DNA of 64,000 nt from Blakeslea trispora (GCA_025331445.1 JAIWNE010000043.1:62001-126000), one strand, 5' to 3'. Positions 9,975 to 23,336 are shown, counted from the stretch's first letter. Made by a program: numbers and translations. The notes: generated by a model from the letters alone, not told the origin.

Positions 9975-11005
9975 TACTTAGTTCTACGCTTAACCAATAT
10001 GAGAAAGTTGATGATGATAACAAAGGCATTCAGTATTATATAAATAGCTTTCGCTGTTACAACAATTTCGATCCTTAGCTTGTTCTTTATTTTACAATAA
10101 AGAGCACATAGTCTCAAGCAGATCACTTCCCCTCCCCAAGTTTCTCTCGTCTTCTCAAATATGCTTACACCTGCTCTTCAGTAACAATACATAGAGATGT
10201 GAAAGGCGCTTTTTTTTTTTGTTTTTTTTTTGTTTTAGCTTAGATCTGCTATCTGTCAAAAATAGTCATGGTATGAGCTCTGATTTTTCTGGTGTTTTGT
10301 GATTTGCTGGGTCTTCCTTTTAATGTTTCGTATCTGTGCTTCTGTACAAGAAGCAATGCGTTGGCGACCTATGAAGCATGACTAATCTTGGTTGTAAGAA
10401 CTCGGTGTGAAAGACATGCAAAAAAGGCACTAATTTTCACTTGGGGATCATCCATTGTTCTCCCTCATAGACATATTGACTGAGCCATAATTTTAGCAAT
10501 CTTTTACGGTATTGTTATAGATGAAAATAACGTATTTTAGCTGACATACTCAGATATGAACAGAGATTCGTACGATACAGCGGGGTGGTACTATAATAAT
10601 ATCGTTGTAGATGCGAGGCTGATAACACTCGTTATAATGGCATTCAAGTCCTTCTGGACCTAACTTCTCTTCTTCAAAGGGCTCTAGCTCTTTTAACTAA
10701 ATCAACTCTTGTTCTAGTGTCATTCCCCAAAATGCAATGGCATCATAGTCAAAGACAAACATCTCAGTTTTTTTTTTTTTTTCTTACAGCAGAAGGGGGG
10801 GGGGCTACAATCAAGCCTTAGTTTATGCCTCTCTCTTTTTTTTTTAGCTTCTTGTTTCAGTAGCTTTCTGAATAAGCTTCATCATTATAGTATGACACAA
10901 ATTGTATTCTTCATCAACAATGTCAATTGTTATGCTCAATGCATCACTTTTCTATATGTATGATCAAAGTATTTTTTTTTAAAAAAAAAAGAAGACTGTT
11001 TTTAT
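9975..11005. other. Unassigned segment between the Tc1 element and gene A (also 20570-21598)
   Basis: About 1 kb with no convincing reading frame. It holds long T-runs (10212-10234, 10770-10782), a G-run (near 10797-10804) and an A/T block just before gene A's stop (10973-10990). It may hold the gene A 3' region. Confidence 0.4.
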
Positions 11006-12743
11006 TCACCACTTGTAGAAATCATCATTGATTTCTGGCCATTTTTTGGCAGTGTCTTGAATTTTGTAAGTTTGCTTTAAAAAGCAATTGTTCTCAATGG
11101 TCGTATTTGACCCAAACTCCGAGCGATCTTTTGCCAATACGCCTTTGATCAAGCGCGCTTCTTCAACTACTTCATTCTATAAAAGTTGTGGTTAACGAAT
11201 GAATTGACGATTTAGTGAGCTGAAGCATACCTTGTAGCAAAACAATTGCTCTAACCAAAGGCCGGCAAAACGGATTGCCCTATTGACATCATTTGGGTAT
11301 TTTACTGTGCGGCCGTATTGGTATGGAATATAGCAGCCTGGGGCTGCGAGGTGGAGGGAGGAGAAAACAGCTTTCAAACCTAAGACAGTTACAATTTAGC
11401 TGTATGTCTATGTATTACTCAAAACTAGATACTTTACCACAAACTTGGCCAACGATGACCTTTTTGCTCTTGGCTTGGTCAAAATCAAGTCCACAATCTC
11501 TTATCTTTCGGTTCAGCATTGCCTTTGCCTCACCGAGTACTTTTGCTCTGTCTCTCTTGACAGCACCGGTATCATCGCCACTCTTCTTAAACTCAATGTT
11601 TGAGATGTCAAACATTTGGTCACGGTATTTGACACAAAGACGGAGATCAACCTTGTAAGTTTCATTTTTTGTGTCGCCCCTATTTCAGCAATAGTAAAAC
11701 AAAATAAAATCAGTAAGCAAAGATAATAGATGCTATGTTTGTATGATGCCTTACCAGACCAACTCAACACCAGTATTCTCAAACAAGGCTTCGAACAGAG
11801 GAGCCCAGATTTTGATGATTATACTCCATTCAGAGGAGTCCTTCCACTTGCTCAAGAAGTCATCTTCTGAGCTCAATATCTTGTAGCTATTACAAGCAAG
11901 TAAGAGAAAGATCCAAACGAACAGTAAACACTGGTACACTTACATATTTGCCATAATAACTGTCTTTCTTTTATCATCACCGCTCAGATCGAATGACTTG
12001 ATCATCAACACCTTGTACCTTTCATTGCAGCCCATCTAATAAAATACATAGGTTTAAATAAGTAATGAATTAAATACGTATATACAGTGATGTATTACTT
12101 TGTTCAAACTATTGTATAGCTCTACTAAATTATCTTTGGGCTCAGGAACTGTCAACCGACGGACTTCAAACCTTGTCTTCAACTCATCTGCAGCTTCACG
12201 GCTGATGTTCAATCGTTCCATATAGTCCTTGTCATATATATCAACAATTGAGTTCAACGAAAGTCTAAAAAAAAAAGCGCTTTAGTAGGAATTGTCATGT
12301 CTTTAGGTATCTGAGATTCATTGTAACATACGCTGCGTAATATCTTTCATGGATGTTCGTGCTTTTGAAGTTCTTTTTGCAGCATTCAAGGCCGAACTTT
12401 CTTGCTGTATGCATCAAAGATTTTGAGTGTCCTAACACTACGACACCATCGCTGTCATCTACATCTGTCTATATTACAAATATAAAACAGTTATGCGAAA
12501 TTGTATTACAGATAAACTATTTTTCTTTTTACCCTTGGCTCTACTACTGCTTCTTCCACTACTTCTTCTAGTTATGAAAAGCGCGTCAATTAAATGCAAC
12601 GAGCATAATGATTGAGTTCAGATCAAGCAGTTACCTTCTTCTGTTCTTCTTCTTCTTTTTATGGAACGTGTGCTTATATTGGCTGTTCCTTCTGTGTTCA
12701 AAATGATGTTGCTGTTGGTTGCGTTAATTGTATTATTAGACAT
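11006..12743 (-). CDS. Gene A, copy 1: lineage-specific 410-aa protein, possible PD-(D/E)XK-like nuclease fold
   Basis: Nine exons join in frame with GT-AG borders: 12635-12743, 12533-12567, 12332-12468, 12099-12264, 11944-12035, 11755-11886, 11438-11679, 11231-11379, 11006-11176 (1,233 nt). The N-terminus is Asn-rich then basic (KRRRRTEEEE), a possible nuclear signal. The middle holds VVVLGHSKSLMHTARKFGL. The second half has SEWSIIIKIWAPLFEALFE, then VDLRL (Asp235) and FDISNIEFKK (Glu253-x-Lys255), a spacing seen in PD-(D/E)XK nucleases, then KVIVGQVCG and a conserved-looking tail LWLEQLFCYK. I do not recognise a named family; the nuclease idea is an inference. No signal peptide or membrane segment. 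The open frame over nine exons argues that it is or recently was a working gene. Confidence 0.72.
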
Positions 12744-13254
12744 GTTTGTTGTAGATGTATTGTATTATAAAGGGGTAAAAGAATATTTCAATTAAATCCC
12801 AAGACACAGTTTTATAGTGCACCGTATAAAGCCCGTCTCCCAAAACCATTTCCCTGGATCTTGGACCATGCAATACCCATGTAGTTGTCAAGCAATTGAT
12901 GTTTGTGCTACAAACACATCTCTTATAAACTGCCAACTTTGTTTTGTTGATGTTTCAAATGCTTCATGTGATGTAGATAAGAAAAAAGAGAACAAGGAGG
13001 GAAGGAAAGCAGTGCAGTTTCTTGCAAGCTCTACAGCTCTTCAAATACTTTGGTTCCAGACTGTCAGAAGCAGGTGCTTTTGTCGATTGAAACAGAATGA
13101 TTGCTTGATCGAAGCAAAATAGAACATCGTATTCTTTTTTTTTTAGCATGTTTCATTCCGCATATATCCAAGAAACGAGGAGTAAGTGCTGTACAACAAG
13201 TGATGCATATGTTTGTGGTGAACGATAGATGATGATTATCTGTTACTATCTTCA
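12744..13254. other. Unassigned segment upstream of gene A (also 23337-23847)
   Basis: About 510 bp that should contain the gene A promoter. A plus-strand frame of 101 codons (12817-13122, MHRIKPVSQNHFPG...) is open in both copies but has no recognisable motif and may be chance. Confidence 0.35.
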
Positions 13255-13439
13255 GAATGCTTTTCGATCGATATGCTGTCTGTCGATTCTCTTTTTGTAG
13301 AAATTGGAGGTCTTGAATAAGAAGACAATAAAAAGTACTTTGTGATCCCTTTGTTCTGATAAAGAGAGATGGCTTTTCTATCTAGTAAAATTACAACAAC
13401 TATTTATACAAATCGGTTCAAGATTGGTTTACCCGGTTA

Positions 13440-13486
13440 GAGATATATGTCGAAAGTTTCGGGGTGAAACTTTCCACATACATCTC
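13440..13486. mobile_element. Minimal 47-bp inverted-repeat element (copy 2)
   Basis: Same sequence and TA flanks as the element at 3662-3708, at the same place in the unit. Confidence 0.65.
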
Positions 13487-14905
13487 TATTTGAGCTCAAG
13501 AAGTTGGTCGATTACAAGTTTCTATACGTTAGAAACTCTAACTCTTTGCTCAAAGAAAATAAACATGAATCCCTTTGTCGTCTAAAAAAAAAACAAAGTT
13601 TGATAACAATAAACAAGCTTTCACTGTCAACATCAATGAGTAATTCTTTTCACAAGCAAGAACACAAAAAAAAAGGAGTCTTTTAGCTCAGGCCTTATTT
13701 GTACCGCGACAATTAGATTGTTTTTCTAGATCCTGAATCTACTTGTCTCATTTGTCTTCATCGACAAGGTATACGACGAGAGAAATGAGTTTTAGATTGA
13801 GCCTAAGCTCGTCTTTTGCTTATTAAGGAAGCTTGATTTCAGGTCTAAATTCAATGCAAATAATGACTGGTAGTACAAGCTTATCCGTTTAATATGTTAG
13901 TTGTTCTTATGTATCAATTAGATGAGCACTCGCATAGAAAAAAATCTAGTTGAATGACCTGCTTCCTTTGGTCTACACCAATTCATAGTAACATCATGAG
14001 AAGATAGGAAATAAGGCGTTTGTGTTTATTCATCTGCAGATTTCTCTTTTATGTTCCTTTCCTTTCTCGGGAACAATCCGAAAGTACTTGTAAGCAACAG
14101 AAAAAAGTGAAATGCAAAGACCCAATTCGCACATTTTGCTCGTCGATATATTGGAAGCAAACGACTGATTCCATGTCTTCACTCTCCAGCATGCGTCGCC
14201 CTTTATATATGCATAGAACTGATTTTTTTTTTTGCTGGCACACTTAACAAAAAAAGATTAGATCGTTTTGAAGACTGTTCTCTTAAAGAGCAGCTCTCAA
14301 TCAGATATACGTGCAGCTCTGAACGAGAATATCAACAAATCGCCACAACGATCTTCCAAACACACACTGCTGCAACCATCAGCTATCCTCAAAATCAATG
14401 CTTTCTCCTTCAACAGGCTCGCTCTTTTCAACTTGCTCTTACATACAGACCAAAAATTGTTCGGCGGAATCGAGCTTAATGGATTATCAATAAAAATCAC
14501 ACTTGGTATTGGCTTCCAAATCAACCAAGTCAGTTGCCTGCTTGTGATATACTCCAACGCTAACAGGAGAGCTTCTCCTTTTAGGGCTCAAAATGGGCTT
14601 CCTTAGTCGTCAAGAAAAAAACAATAATGAAGTATAAAGGCAAAAACTAATGGTCACAATAAGTTCATGGCCTTTAGGCTGACTATTACGTTTTTTCTTT
14701 GCACTGTTTGCTTTGTTTGCAAGTTGTTCTAGAGAAAAGAGAAAAGGAATACTTGCATCTGCCACTAGCATTTCTTGACTGCTTAGTCTTTGCTTCTTCT
14801 TCCTTCTTCTTTTGCACAAACAAGCTATAGCATTTGGATCCTTTTCTTGGTTGCGTCCTTCTCCTCTGTCAAGCAAGTAGTAATAATCTGTACGTTTGAA
14901 CACAT

Positions 14906-16990
14906 TTAGCCCTTTTGTGCTTTTAGGTCATCTTGGAGTCTTTGTTGTAAAGCGCAAGTCTCAAAGATGGTAGCATCAGTAAGCAGGAACTGTTCATACT
15001 TATCCTTTCCATCTTTTGGGACAGATCTGAAGCTCAATTTTTTATTGTTTTTGCGGTTCTGACTATGTGGGATCTGTTCAAGGAAGTACGCATCTTGATT
15101 CTCTCCATATGCGATCTGCCTTTGAAAACAGCATATTCATATTTTGCTCTTTCGAAATCCTTTGAAAGAGTAAAGTAAGCAAACAACACAATCAGAGTCA
15201 ACAATTCGTGAAGAGTAGTATCAGTTTCAAGACAAGACAAGACAAGACAAGACAAGACAAGACAAGACAAGACAAGACAAGACAAGACTAAGAATTTTTT
15301 TTTATTACAAACAAACTTCTGTGGAAGAAGATGCTTTTGCATTGGTTGAGGTCTTGACAGTTGAATGTCCAAAATCATAGATTTCTTTTAGGTCTGTATA
15401 ATCTAAAAGACGCCATTCAACAATTGAACTGTTGTTGTTTACAACACAATGACTTTCATACGACTTGGCTACATCATGCAATATGTTCAGTTGAGAGCCA
15501 AAGTTAAGAAATTCTAGAAAAGTCGAAGGAAGGGAGATTTTTCCAGCATCCAATAACAAGCAAACACCAGAAGAAAAAAAGACAAATGGAAACCTATTTA
15601 TATGGTCAGTCTTTGTAGCAGTTTGCCTATTCAAAACGCACCATTGGTTTGGAAATCCAAGCATGTCTTCAGCTTGCATTCCCTCAAGCTAACTAGACCA
15701 AAGACACGGATTCTGTGCAAATCAAGAGCATGCCGATCTGCAGATGAATGGCCGCCCTTGATTTCGCCTATGACATTTGTCACTTTGTCACTTTGTCGCT
15801 GTTACCTGCTTCTACTACAAAGTCAGGTTTACGCCCGCTCAAAGCCGAGCACGAGGGGAATAACACAACGTTACAACTATTCAGAGCGTAAGGATACTGT
15901 TCTTTTCGTCGTCTCTATCTGAACTTACCCATGTGCATCATGGCTTGGGCTAAACTTGAAAATTTGACAAGCAGCAGAAATAACGCATGATTGTATGCGC
16001 ATTTCTGTGCTTTCTTTTTTTTCTTCAGTCATATGAGGCATCCTGCGGAACAAAGAAGCAAAGAAAAGGTTAGATACATAAACCAATGTAGGCTAATATA
16101 GCTGGCTTACATCAGCATCAGACTTCTCATGAGATTAGCTCCAGCTTTGTCTTTCTTTGTGCTGAACTTTCTTTTCAGACAATGAAACTTGTCCTCAAGA
16201 AGATCATAGTCTTTATCGAAGCGACAGTCCTAATTCTCTTTCAATCAGTATTTACTACTCGAGTAAAGCAGCAGGTTTCGAAAACTTACTTCAAATGCAT
16301 CTTCGATTTCTTGTCTCAACGGTGCTGGGAGTCTTGATGGCACTCCGTATTGCTCCAGTCTTGACTTTTGAACAAACTCCTTGAATGACTGTCCAAGGGC
16401 TTCTTTCATCTCATGATTTGTATGGTCAAGCAATACGACTCTCTGAACAGCACTATATAAAAAGTTAGCTATTCGCTACAGTGTGTTGATGAATTTAATG
16501 ACAACACTTACAAAAGCTTATTCAAACCATTGCAGAAGCTATGTGCCTTGGAGCATTTGCCGTAGTTTGCAAATTGCTCAGTGGCATTTTTGCGATACCC
16601 GTTGAAAAAAGTTGTCATCAAACTTCAGGTCTCCAGTCAAATTTCCTTTGAGGTTTTCAAAGCTATGATGTGAATGAATTTTTTCTCTTCATAAATAATT
16701 TTGTTTTTCATATACATACAGTTGCTGGAGCCTGAAATTCGATCACTTTTTATAATCAAAACTCAGCGTTAAAGATGCATAAACTAAAAGACACATTAGT
16801 GATTCAAGACAATGTCCAATTGAGCTCTGTTTTTCGTCATTAAAAAAAAGCGGGGCTAATACTTTGTTATATTACCTTTAGCATCAATGACGGCTTGACA
16901 GAGGTCCTTCATGTTGTTCACTAGGCGAACAAGTAGATCAAGTGGCGGCTCTTTTAAAAAGAATGAAGTATTGATTGTTGTCATCATCAT
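14906..16990 (-). pseudogene. Gene B, copy 2
   Basis: Same layout as copy 1, start at 16990, stop TAA at 14906-14908. It carries the shared one-base frame break in the FDDNFF region. The run near 15580 is one base longer than in copy 1, so a 124-codon open stretch (15305-15679, AEDMLGFPNQWCVLNR... to SSSTEVCL) is unbroken. The long AGACA array lies in what is probably an intron between SSSTE and IAYGENQDAYFLEQ: GTTTGT donor, CAG acceptor, phase 0. Function unknown. Confidence 0.5.
15229..15290. repeat. AGACA pentanucleotide repeat, long (copy 2)
   Basis: About twelve AGACA units. On the minus strand it gives a spurious repeated LVLSC reading. It is most likely intronic in gene B. Confidence 0.85.
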
Positions 16991-17255
16991 GCCAGATATG
17001 CTTTATATAATACCCGATCGAACCTAAGTTTCCTGTGATTGTAACTACATGGCCATTAGAAAGCAGAACAGGAAGGTGACAACTTCAATTTTGCAGCTCC
17101 ACTTTAGTGCTTCTCATTTTTTGCCATGCAATAACAACTTCCTGGATCTCATTGGCCGAAATAAACTGACGTCAGTCTATAGCCAAAATATTAGTCTTCA
17201 AAAAATTAACTTGACCAACTTTTTTTGTTTCTTTGTCAACACATTTTGGCCCAAT

Positions 17256-18640
17256 ACAGTTAGCAATTAATAGACTAGGTCTTGAGCTGCTGTATTGTCA
17301 GGACTGTGCCTAGGAGCATATAGATGGATAAGCAATTAATAGACTGAGTCTTGAGCCCCGTCTGTACCGAAAGTGCAGTCCTGTTTGGCCACTCGCGTCT
17401 CTCTACATTACATGCGTTTGCAAAGGTGACTATATAGTCCTGCTTGATTCTTGTAGAAGAGCACTACTAACTGTACGCTCTCCCTCTCTTGTAGGTTCTT
17501 TCCAAGGTTATTCGGCCCAGTACAGTTAGCAATTAATAGACTGAGTCTTGAGCTGCTGTATTGTCAGGACTGTGCCTAGGAGCATATAGATGGATAAGCA
17601 ATTAATAGACTGAGTCTTGAGCCCCGTCTGTACCGAAAGTGCAGTCCTGTTTGGCCACTCGCGTCTCTCTACATTACATGCGTTTGCAAAGGTGACTATA
17701 TAGTCCTGCTTGATTCTTGTAGAAGAGCACTACTAACTGTACGCTCTCCCTCTCTTGTAGGTTCTTTCCAAGGTTATTCGGCCCAGTACAGTTAGCAATT
17801 AATAGACTGAGTCTTGAGCTGCTGTATTGTCAGGACTGTGCCTAGGAGCATATAGATGGATAAGCAATTAATAGACTGAGTCTTGAGCCCCGTCTGTACC
17901 GAAAGTGCAGTCCTGTTTGGCCACTCGCGTCTCTCTACATTACATGCGTTTGCAAAGGTGACTATATAGTCCTGCTTGATTCTTGTAGAAGAGCACTACT
18001 AACTGTACGCTCTCCCTCTCTTGTAGGTTCTTTCCAAGGTTATTCGGCCCAGTACAGTTAGCAATTAATAGACTGAGTCTTGAGCTGCTGTATTGTCAGG
18101 ACTGTGCCTAGGAGCATATAGATGGATAAGCAATTAATATACTGAGTCTTGAGCCCCGTCTGTACCGAAAGTGCAGTCCTGTTTGGCCACTCGCGTCTCT
18201 CTACATTACATGCGTTTGCAAAGGTGACTATATAGTCCTGCTTGATTCTTGTAGAAGAGCACTACTAACTGTACGCTCTCCCTCTCTTGTAGGTTCTTTC
18301 CAAGGTTATTCGGCCCAGTACAGTTAGCAATTAATAGACTGAGTCTTGAGCTGCTGTATTGTCAGGACTGTGCCTAGGAGCATATAGATGGATAAGCAAT
18401 TAATAGACTGAGTCTTGAGCCCCGTCTGTACCGAAAGTGCAGTCCTGTTTGGCCACTCGCGTCTCTCTACATTACATGCGTTTGCAAAGGTGACTATATA
18501 GTCCTGCTTGATTCTTGTAGAAGAGCACTACTAACTGTACGCTCTCCCTCTCTTGTAGGTTCTTTCCAAGGTTATTCGGCCCAGTACAGTTAGCAATTAA
18601 TAGACTGAGTCTTGAGCCCCGTCTGTACCAAAAGTGCAGC
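17256..18640. repeat. 266-bp VNTR upstream of gene B, 5 units plus partial (copy 2)
   Basis: Units start at 17256, 17522, 17788, 18054 and 18320, an exact 266-bp period, with a shortened unit at 18586. The units are almost identical. Confidence 0.93.
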
Positions 18641-19046
18641 CCTGTTTGGCTGAACATTATAACAATATGCGGTGTGGTGATTTCACCATATGATACATAA
18701 AATCAGATACTAAAAATGATATCTAACAAAAGAACTATTTATTTAAAATACGATATACAACTAAATTACTAGAAGCTCAACATAATGTAAAGAGTGAAAG
18801 CTAATAAGCACATTAAAAATTCATAAAGCTTATAAACGGGTACTTAAATTTTGCTGGAGCTAATAATGCTAAAAAGAGAATCAATCAAACCATTCCATTA
18901 CAGATTACTTATGGTGACATTAAAACGGAGTTCTCTTTGAAATCATGCAATTCAATGAAAGCATGAAATATGACATCTTACTGGGTACAGACACCTTAAC
19001 TAAATTAAATGTGGGACTATTTGGAGTACAGTGACCTACAAAAATA

Positions 19047-19257
19047 GAAATATATTCAAAAAGTATCACCCTGAAATTTACCTGTGATTGACAACCATTT
19101 TACAAGAAATAGACTTGAATGAATCAGGATGTTATGGCTAGAAAGCTCTTTTTCTTCCCAAGCATACTATAATATTCTGATTGATTCAATTCTATTTCTT
19201 GTAAAATGGTTGTCAATCACAGGTAAATTTCAGGGTGATACTTTTTGAATATATCTC
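19047..19257. mobile_element. Foldback MITE inside the Tc1 terminal repeat (copy 2)
   Basis: Identical by eye to the MITE at 8453-8663, in the same nested position. Confidence 0.9.
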
Positions 19258-19444
19258 TATTAAATAATTTTTGAATTTGCGATCTGATCATCATCATAGC
19301 CACTCACCCTTTCCCTTCATGATATTACATAAATGAGCATTGAGCAACCAAACAATAATAGCAAAATGGAGAGAACATTGTGCTGAATTAGTTCGAGTGG
19401 TTTTTGGAGCAAAAATATAGAAGCTTACTCAAGGAAAGAGGGCG

Positions 19445-20477
19445 TTAATAGTGGGTAGGTCCCCCTTTATTACGACACACCTCCTCCATTCTTTGTGGCA
19501 TATTTTTGATGAGTTTGTTCCGTTGAGCTGGAGCAAGCTCATCCCGCACTTTTTTAATATACGCCTTGTGCTCTTCAGGCGAAGAAAAGTGACCTATTCT
19601 TTGACGGTGCTTGTGCACAGCTCTCTTCATTTTAACCCAAAGATTTTCAATGGGATTTAAATCAGGTGATTGAGCAGGCCAAGGCAAAAGCTTAATACCA
19701 TGATTTTTTTTTCCATTCTTTGGCAACACAGGATTGGTGAACTGGTGCGTCATCTTCCATCAACACCACATCTTGACGATTGTCAATGAAGTTGTTAAGG
19801 GTACTCTCATATACTGAGGACACAAAGCCTCTTCCCTTCCTCTCTCCTTCACCCAAGAAAGCCAAATCAGACTTACAGCCATATTGAATGGCTCCTCAAA
19901 CCATGGTGCTAATCCTACTACTTCTAAAAGATGATGCCAGGCAGTCCTGATGATGCTTTTCATCTTCTCTGCACCAGACAAGAATGGCCTGTGAGCTCTT
20001 ACCATTCTCAAAAGAGCTTTCGTCAGTGAAAAAGACTTTTTTCCAGTCATCTACTGTCCAACTTCGATACTTCTTGGCAAATGCATATCTCAATAGCTTG
20101 TGTGCTTTGTTCAAGGAAGGTTTCTTAGCAGCTACACGGCATCTGTACCCCCCCCCTATGAGATGCAATGCTCGACGAACGGTATTCTCACAAACATTTT
20201 GAGGAACCAAGGCAGTCAATTCGGCCAAAGTAAGCCTTCTGTCGCGTTGGATTGCTCTAACTAAGACTCTACGACTACGATCGCTCAACTTTGGAGGTCT
20301 TCCTGAGCCTGGGCTTCGAGCAACGGAACATCTTTGGTTGAACTTCCTAACGATGGTGTAAACCGTTTGTGATTTGATCCCCAATCTTCTCGCAATTTCA
20401 GCAGATCTCATGCCGAAATTTCAAAGGTTGATGATCATTTGCTTTTCTTCTTCAGTTAAGTGTGTTCTGGTGCTCAT
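19445..20477 (-). pseudogene. Tc1-type transposase, broken (copy 2)
   Basis: As copy 1, but the C-run has nine bases (20148-20156), so the DNA-binding half and the first catalytic Asp share one frame of 171 codons (19896-20411). The remaining stops and shifts are the same, so it is still inactive. Confidence 0.9.
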
Positions 20478-21598
20478 GTTCAATTTAAAAAGTGCTTGAA
20501 AGAAGTGTCTTATGTTGAAATATCATGATAGGAAATTCAAAAATTATTTAATATTTTTATAGGTCACTGTACTTAGTTCTACGCTTAACCAATATGAGAA
20601 AGTTGATGATGATAACAAAGGCATTCAGTATTATATAAATAGCTTTCGCTGTTACAACAATTTCGATCCTTAGCTTGTTCTTTATTTTACAATAAAGAGC
20701 ACATAGTCTCAAGCAGATCACTTCCCCTCCCCAAGTTTCTCTCGTCTTCTCAAATATGCTTACACCTGCTCTTCAGTAACAATACATAGAGATGTGAAAG
20801 GCGCTTTTTTTTTTTGTTTTTTTTTTGTTTTAGCTTAGATCTGCTATCTGTCAAAAATAGTCATGGTATGAGCTCTGATTTTTCTGGTGTTTTGTGATTT
20901 GCTGGGTCTTCCTTTTAATGTTTCGTATCTGTGCTTCTGTACAAGAAGCAATGCGTTGGCGACCTATGAAGCATGACTAATCTTGGTTGTAAGAACTCGA
21001 TGTGAAAGACATGCAAAAAAGGCACTAATTTTCACTTGGGGATCATCCATTGTTCTCCCTCATAGACATATTGACTGAGCCATAATTTTAGCAATCTTTT
21101 ACGGTATTGTTATAGATGAAAATAACGTATTTTAGCTGACATACTCAGATATGAACAGAGATTCGTACGATACAGCGGGGTGGTACTATAATAATATCGT
21201 TGTAGATGCGAGGCTGATAACACTCGTTATAATGGCATTCAAGTCCTTCTGGACCTAACTTCTCTTCTTCAAAGGGCTCTAGCTCTTTTAACTAAATCAA
21301 CTCTTGTTCTAGTGTCATTCCCCAAAATGCAATGGCATCATAGTCAAAGACAAACATCTCAGTTTTTTTTTTTTTTCTTACAGCAGAAGGGGGGGGGCTA
21401 CAATCAAGCCTTAGTTTATGCCTCTCTCTTTTTTTTTTAGCTTCTTGTTTCAGTAGCTTTCTGAATAAGCTTCATCATTATAGTATGACACAAATTGTAT
21501 TCTTCATCAACAATGTCAATTGTTATGCTCAATGCATCACTTTTCTATATGTATGATCAAAGTATTTTTTTTTAAAAAAAAAAGAAGACTGTTTTTAT

Positions 21599-23336
21599 TC
21601 ACCACTTGTAGAAATCATCATTGATTTCTGGCCATTTTTTGGCAGTGTCTTGAATTTTGTAAGTTTGCTTTAAAAAGCAATTGTTCTCAATGGTCGTATT
21701 TGACCCAAACTCCGAGCGATCTTTTGCCAATACGCCTTTGATCAAGCGCGCTTCTTCAACTACTTCATTCTATAAAAGTTGTGGTTAACGAATGAATTGA
21801 CGATTTAGTGAGCTGAAGCATACCTTGTAGCAAAACAATTGCTCTAACCAAAGGCCGGCAAAACGGATTGCCCTATTGACATCATTTGGGTATTTTACTG
21901 TGCGGCCGTATTGGTATGGAATATAGCAGCCTGGGGCTGCGAGGTGGAGGGAGGAGAAAACAGCTTTCAAACCTAAGACAGTTACAATTTAGCTGTATGT
22001 CTATGTATTACTCAAAACTAGATACTTTACCACAAACTTGGCCAACGATGACCTTTTTGCTCTTGGCTTGGTCAAAATCAAGTCCACAATCTCTTATCTT
22101 TCGGTTCAGCATTGCCTTTGCCTCACCGAGTACTTTTGCTCTGTCTCTCTTGACAGCACCGGTATCATCGCCACTCTTCTTAAACTCAATGTTTGAGATG
22201 TCAAACATTTGGTCACGGTATTTGACACAAAGACGGAGATCAACCTTGTAAGTTTCATTTTTTGTGTCGCCCCTATTTCAGCAATAGTAAAACAAAATAA
22301 AATCAGTAAGCAAAGATAATAGATGCTATGTTTGTATGATGCCTTACCAGACCAACTCAACACCAGTATTCTCAAACAAGGCTTCGAACAGAGGAGCCCA
22401 GATTTTGATGATTATACTCCATTCAGAGGAGTCCTTCCACTTGCTCAAGAAGTCATCTTCTGAGCTCAATATCTTGTAGCTATTACAAGCAAGTAAGAGA
22501 AAGATCCAAACGAACAGTAAACACTGGTACACTTACATATTTGCCATAATAACTGTCTTTCTTTTATCATCACCGCTCAGATCGAATGACTTGATCATCA
22601 ACACCTTGTACCTTTCATTGCAGCCCATCTAATAAAATACATAGGTTTAAATAAGTAATGAATTAAATACGTATATACAGTGATGTATTACTTTGTTCAA
22701 ACTATTGTATAGCTCTACTAAATTATCTTTGGGCTCAGGAACTGTCAACCGACGGACTTCAAACCTTGTCTTCAACTCATCTGCAGCTTCACGGCTGATG
22801 TTCAATCGTTCCATATAGTCCTTGTCATATATATCAACAATTGAGTTCAACGAAAGTCTAAAAAAAAAAGCGCTTTAGTAGGAATTGTCATGTCTTTAGG
22901 TATCTGAGATTCATTGTAACATACGCTGCGTAATATCTTTCATGGATGTTCGTGCTTTTGAAGTTCTTTTTGCAGCATTCAAGGCCGAACTTTCTTGCTG
23001 TATGCATCAAAGATTTTGAGTGTCCTAACACTACGACACCATCGCTGTCATCTACATCTGTCTATATTACAAATATAAAACAGTTATGCGAAATTGTATT
23101 ACAGATAAACTATTTTTCTTTTTACCCTTGGCTCTACTACTGCTTCTTCCACTACTTCTTCTAGTTATGAAAAGCGCGTCAATTAAATGCAACGAGCATA
23201 ATGATTGAGTTCAGATCAAGCAGTTACCTTCTTCTGTTCTTCTTCTTCTTTTTATGGAACGTGTGCTTATATTGGCTGTTCCTTCTGTGTTCAAAATGAT
23301 GTTGCTGTTGGTTGCGTTAATTGTATTATTAGACAT
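21599..23336 (-). CDS. Gene A, copy 2
   Basis: Same nine exons as copy 1, offset by 10,593 bp. All peptide segments I compared are identical to copy 1, and every splice signal is kept. Two near-identical intact copies plus a decayed one (2512-3014) show repeated duplication. Copy 3 of the unit lacks this gene because the palindrome cuts the unit before it. Function unknown; see copy 1 for the motif description. Confidence 0.72.

Larger units (their letters stand above)
3477..13254. repeat. ~10-kb tandem unit, copy 1 (9,778 bp)
   Basis: The unit starts at GAATGCTTTTCGATCGATAT and runs to the same motif at 13255. The order is: unassigned segment, gene B (-), 266-bp VNTR, Tc1 relic with nested MITE, unassigned segment, gene A (-), unassigned segment. 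Compared with copy 2 it is shorter, mainly because it has two rather than five VNTR units and a short AGACA repeat. Single-base differences are scattered and more frequent in 4780-5760. There is no terminal inverted repeat at the unit boundary, so it looks like a segmental tandem duplication and not a transposon. Confidence 0.9.
19029..20569. mobile_element. Tc1/mariner element, decayed, with nested MITE (copy 2)
   Basis: Same element at the same place in unit 2, including the TA flanks and nested MITE. Both insertions therefore predate duplication of the unit. Confidence 0.9.

Noticed and set aside
15034..15378. A membrane-like protein with LVLSC repeats
   Set aside because: The repeat is only the translation of the AGACA microsatellite, which lies in a probable gene B intron.
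17256..18640. CRISPR-like array
   Set aside because: The 266-bp units follow each other directly, with no unique spacers, in a eukaryotic genome. It is a minisatellite-type tandem array.
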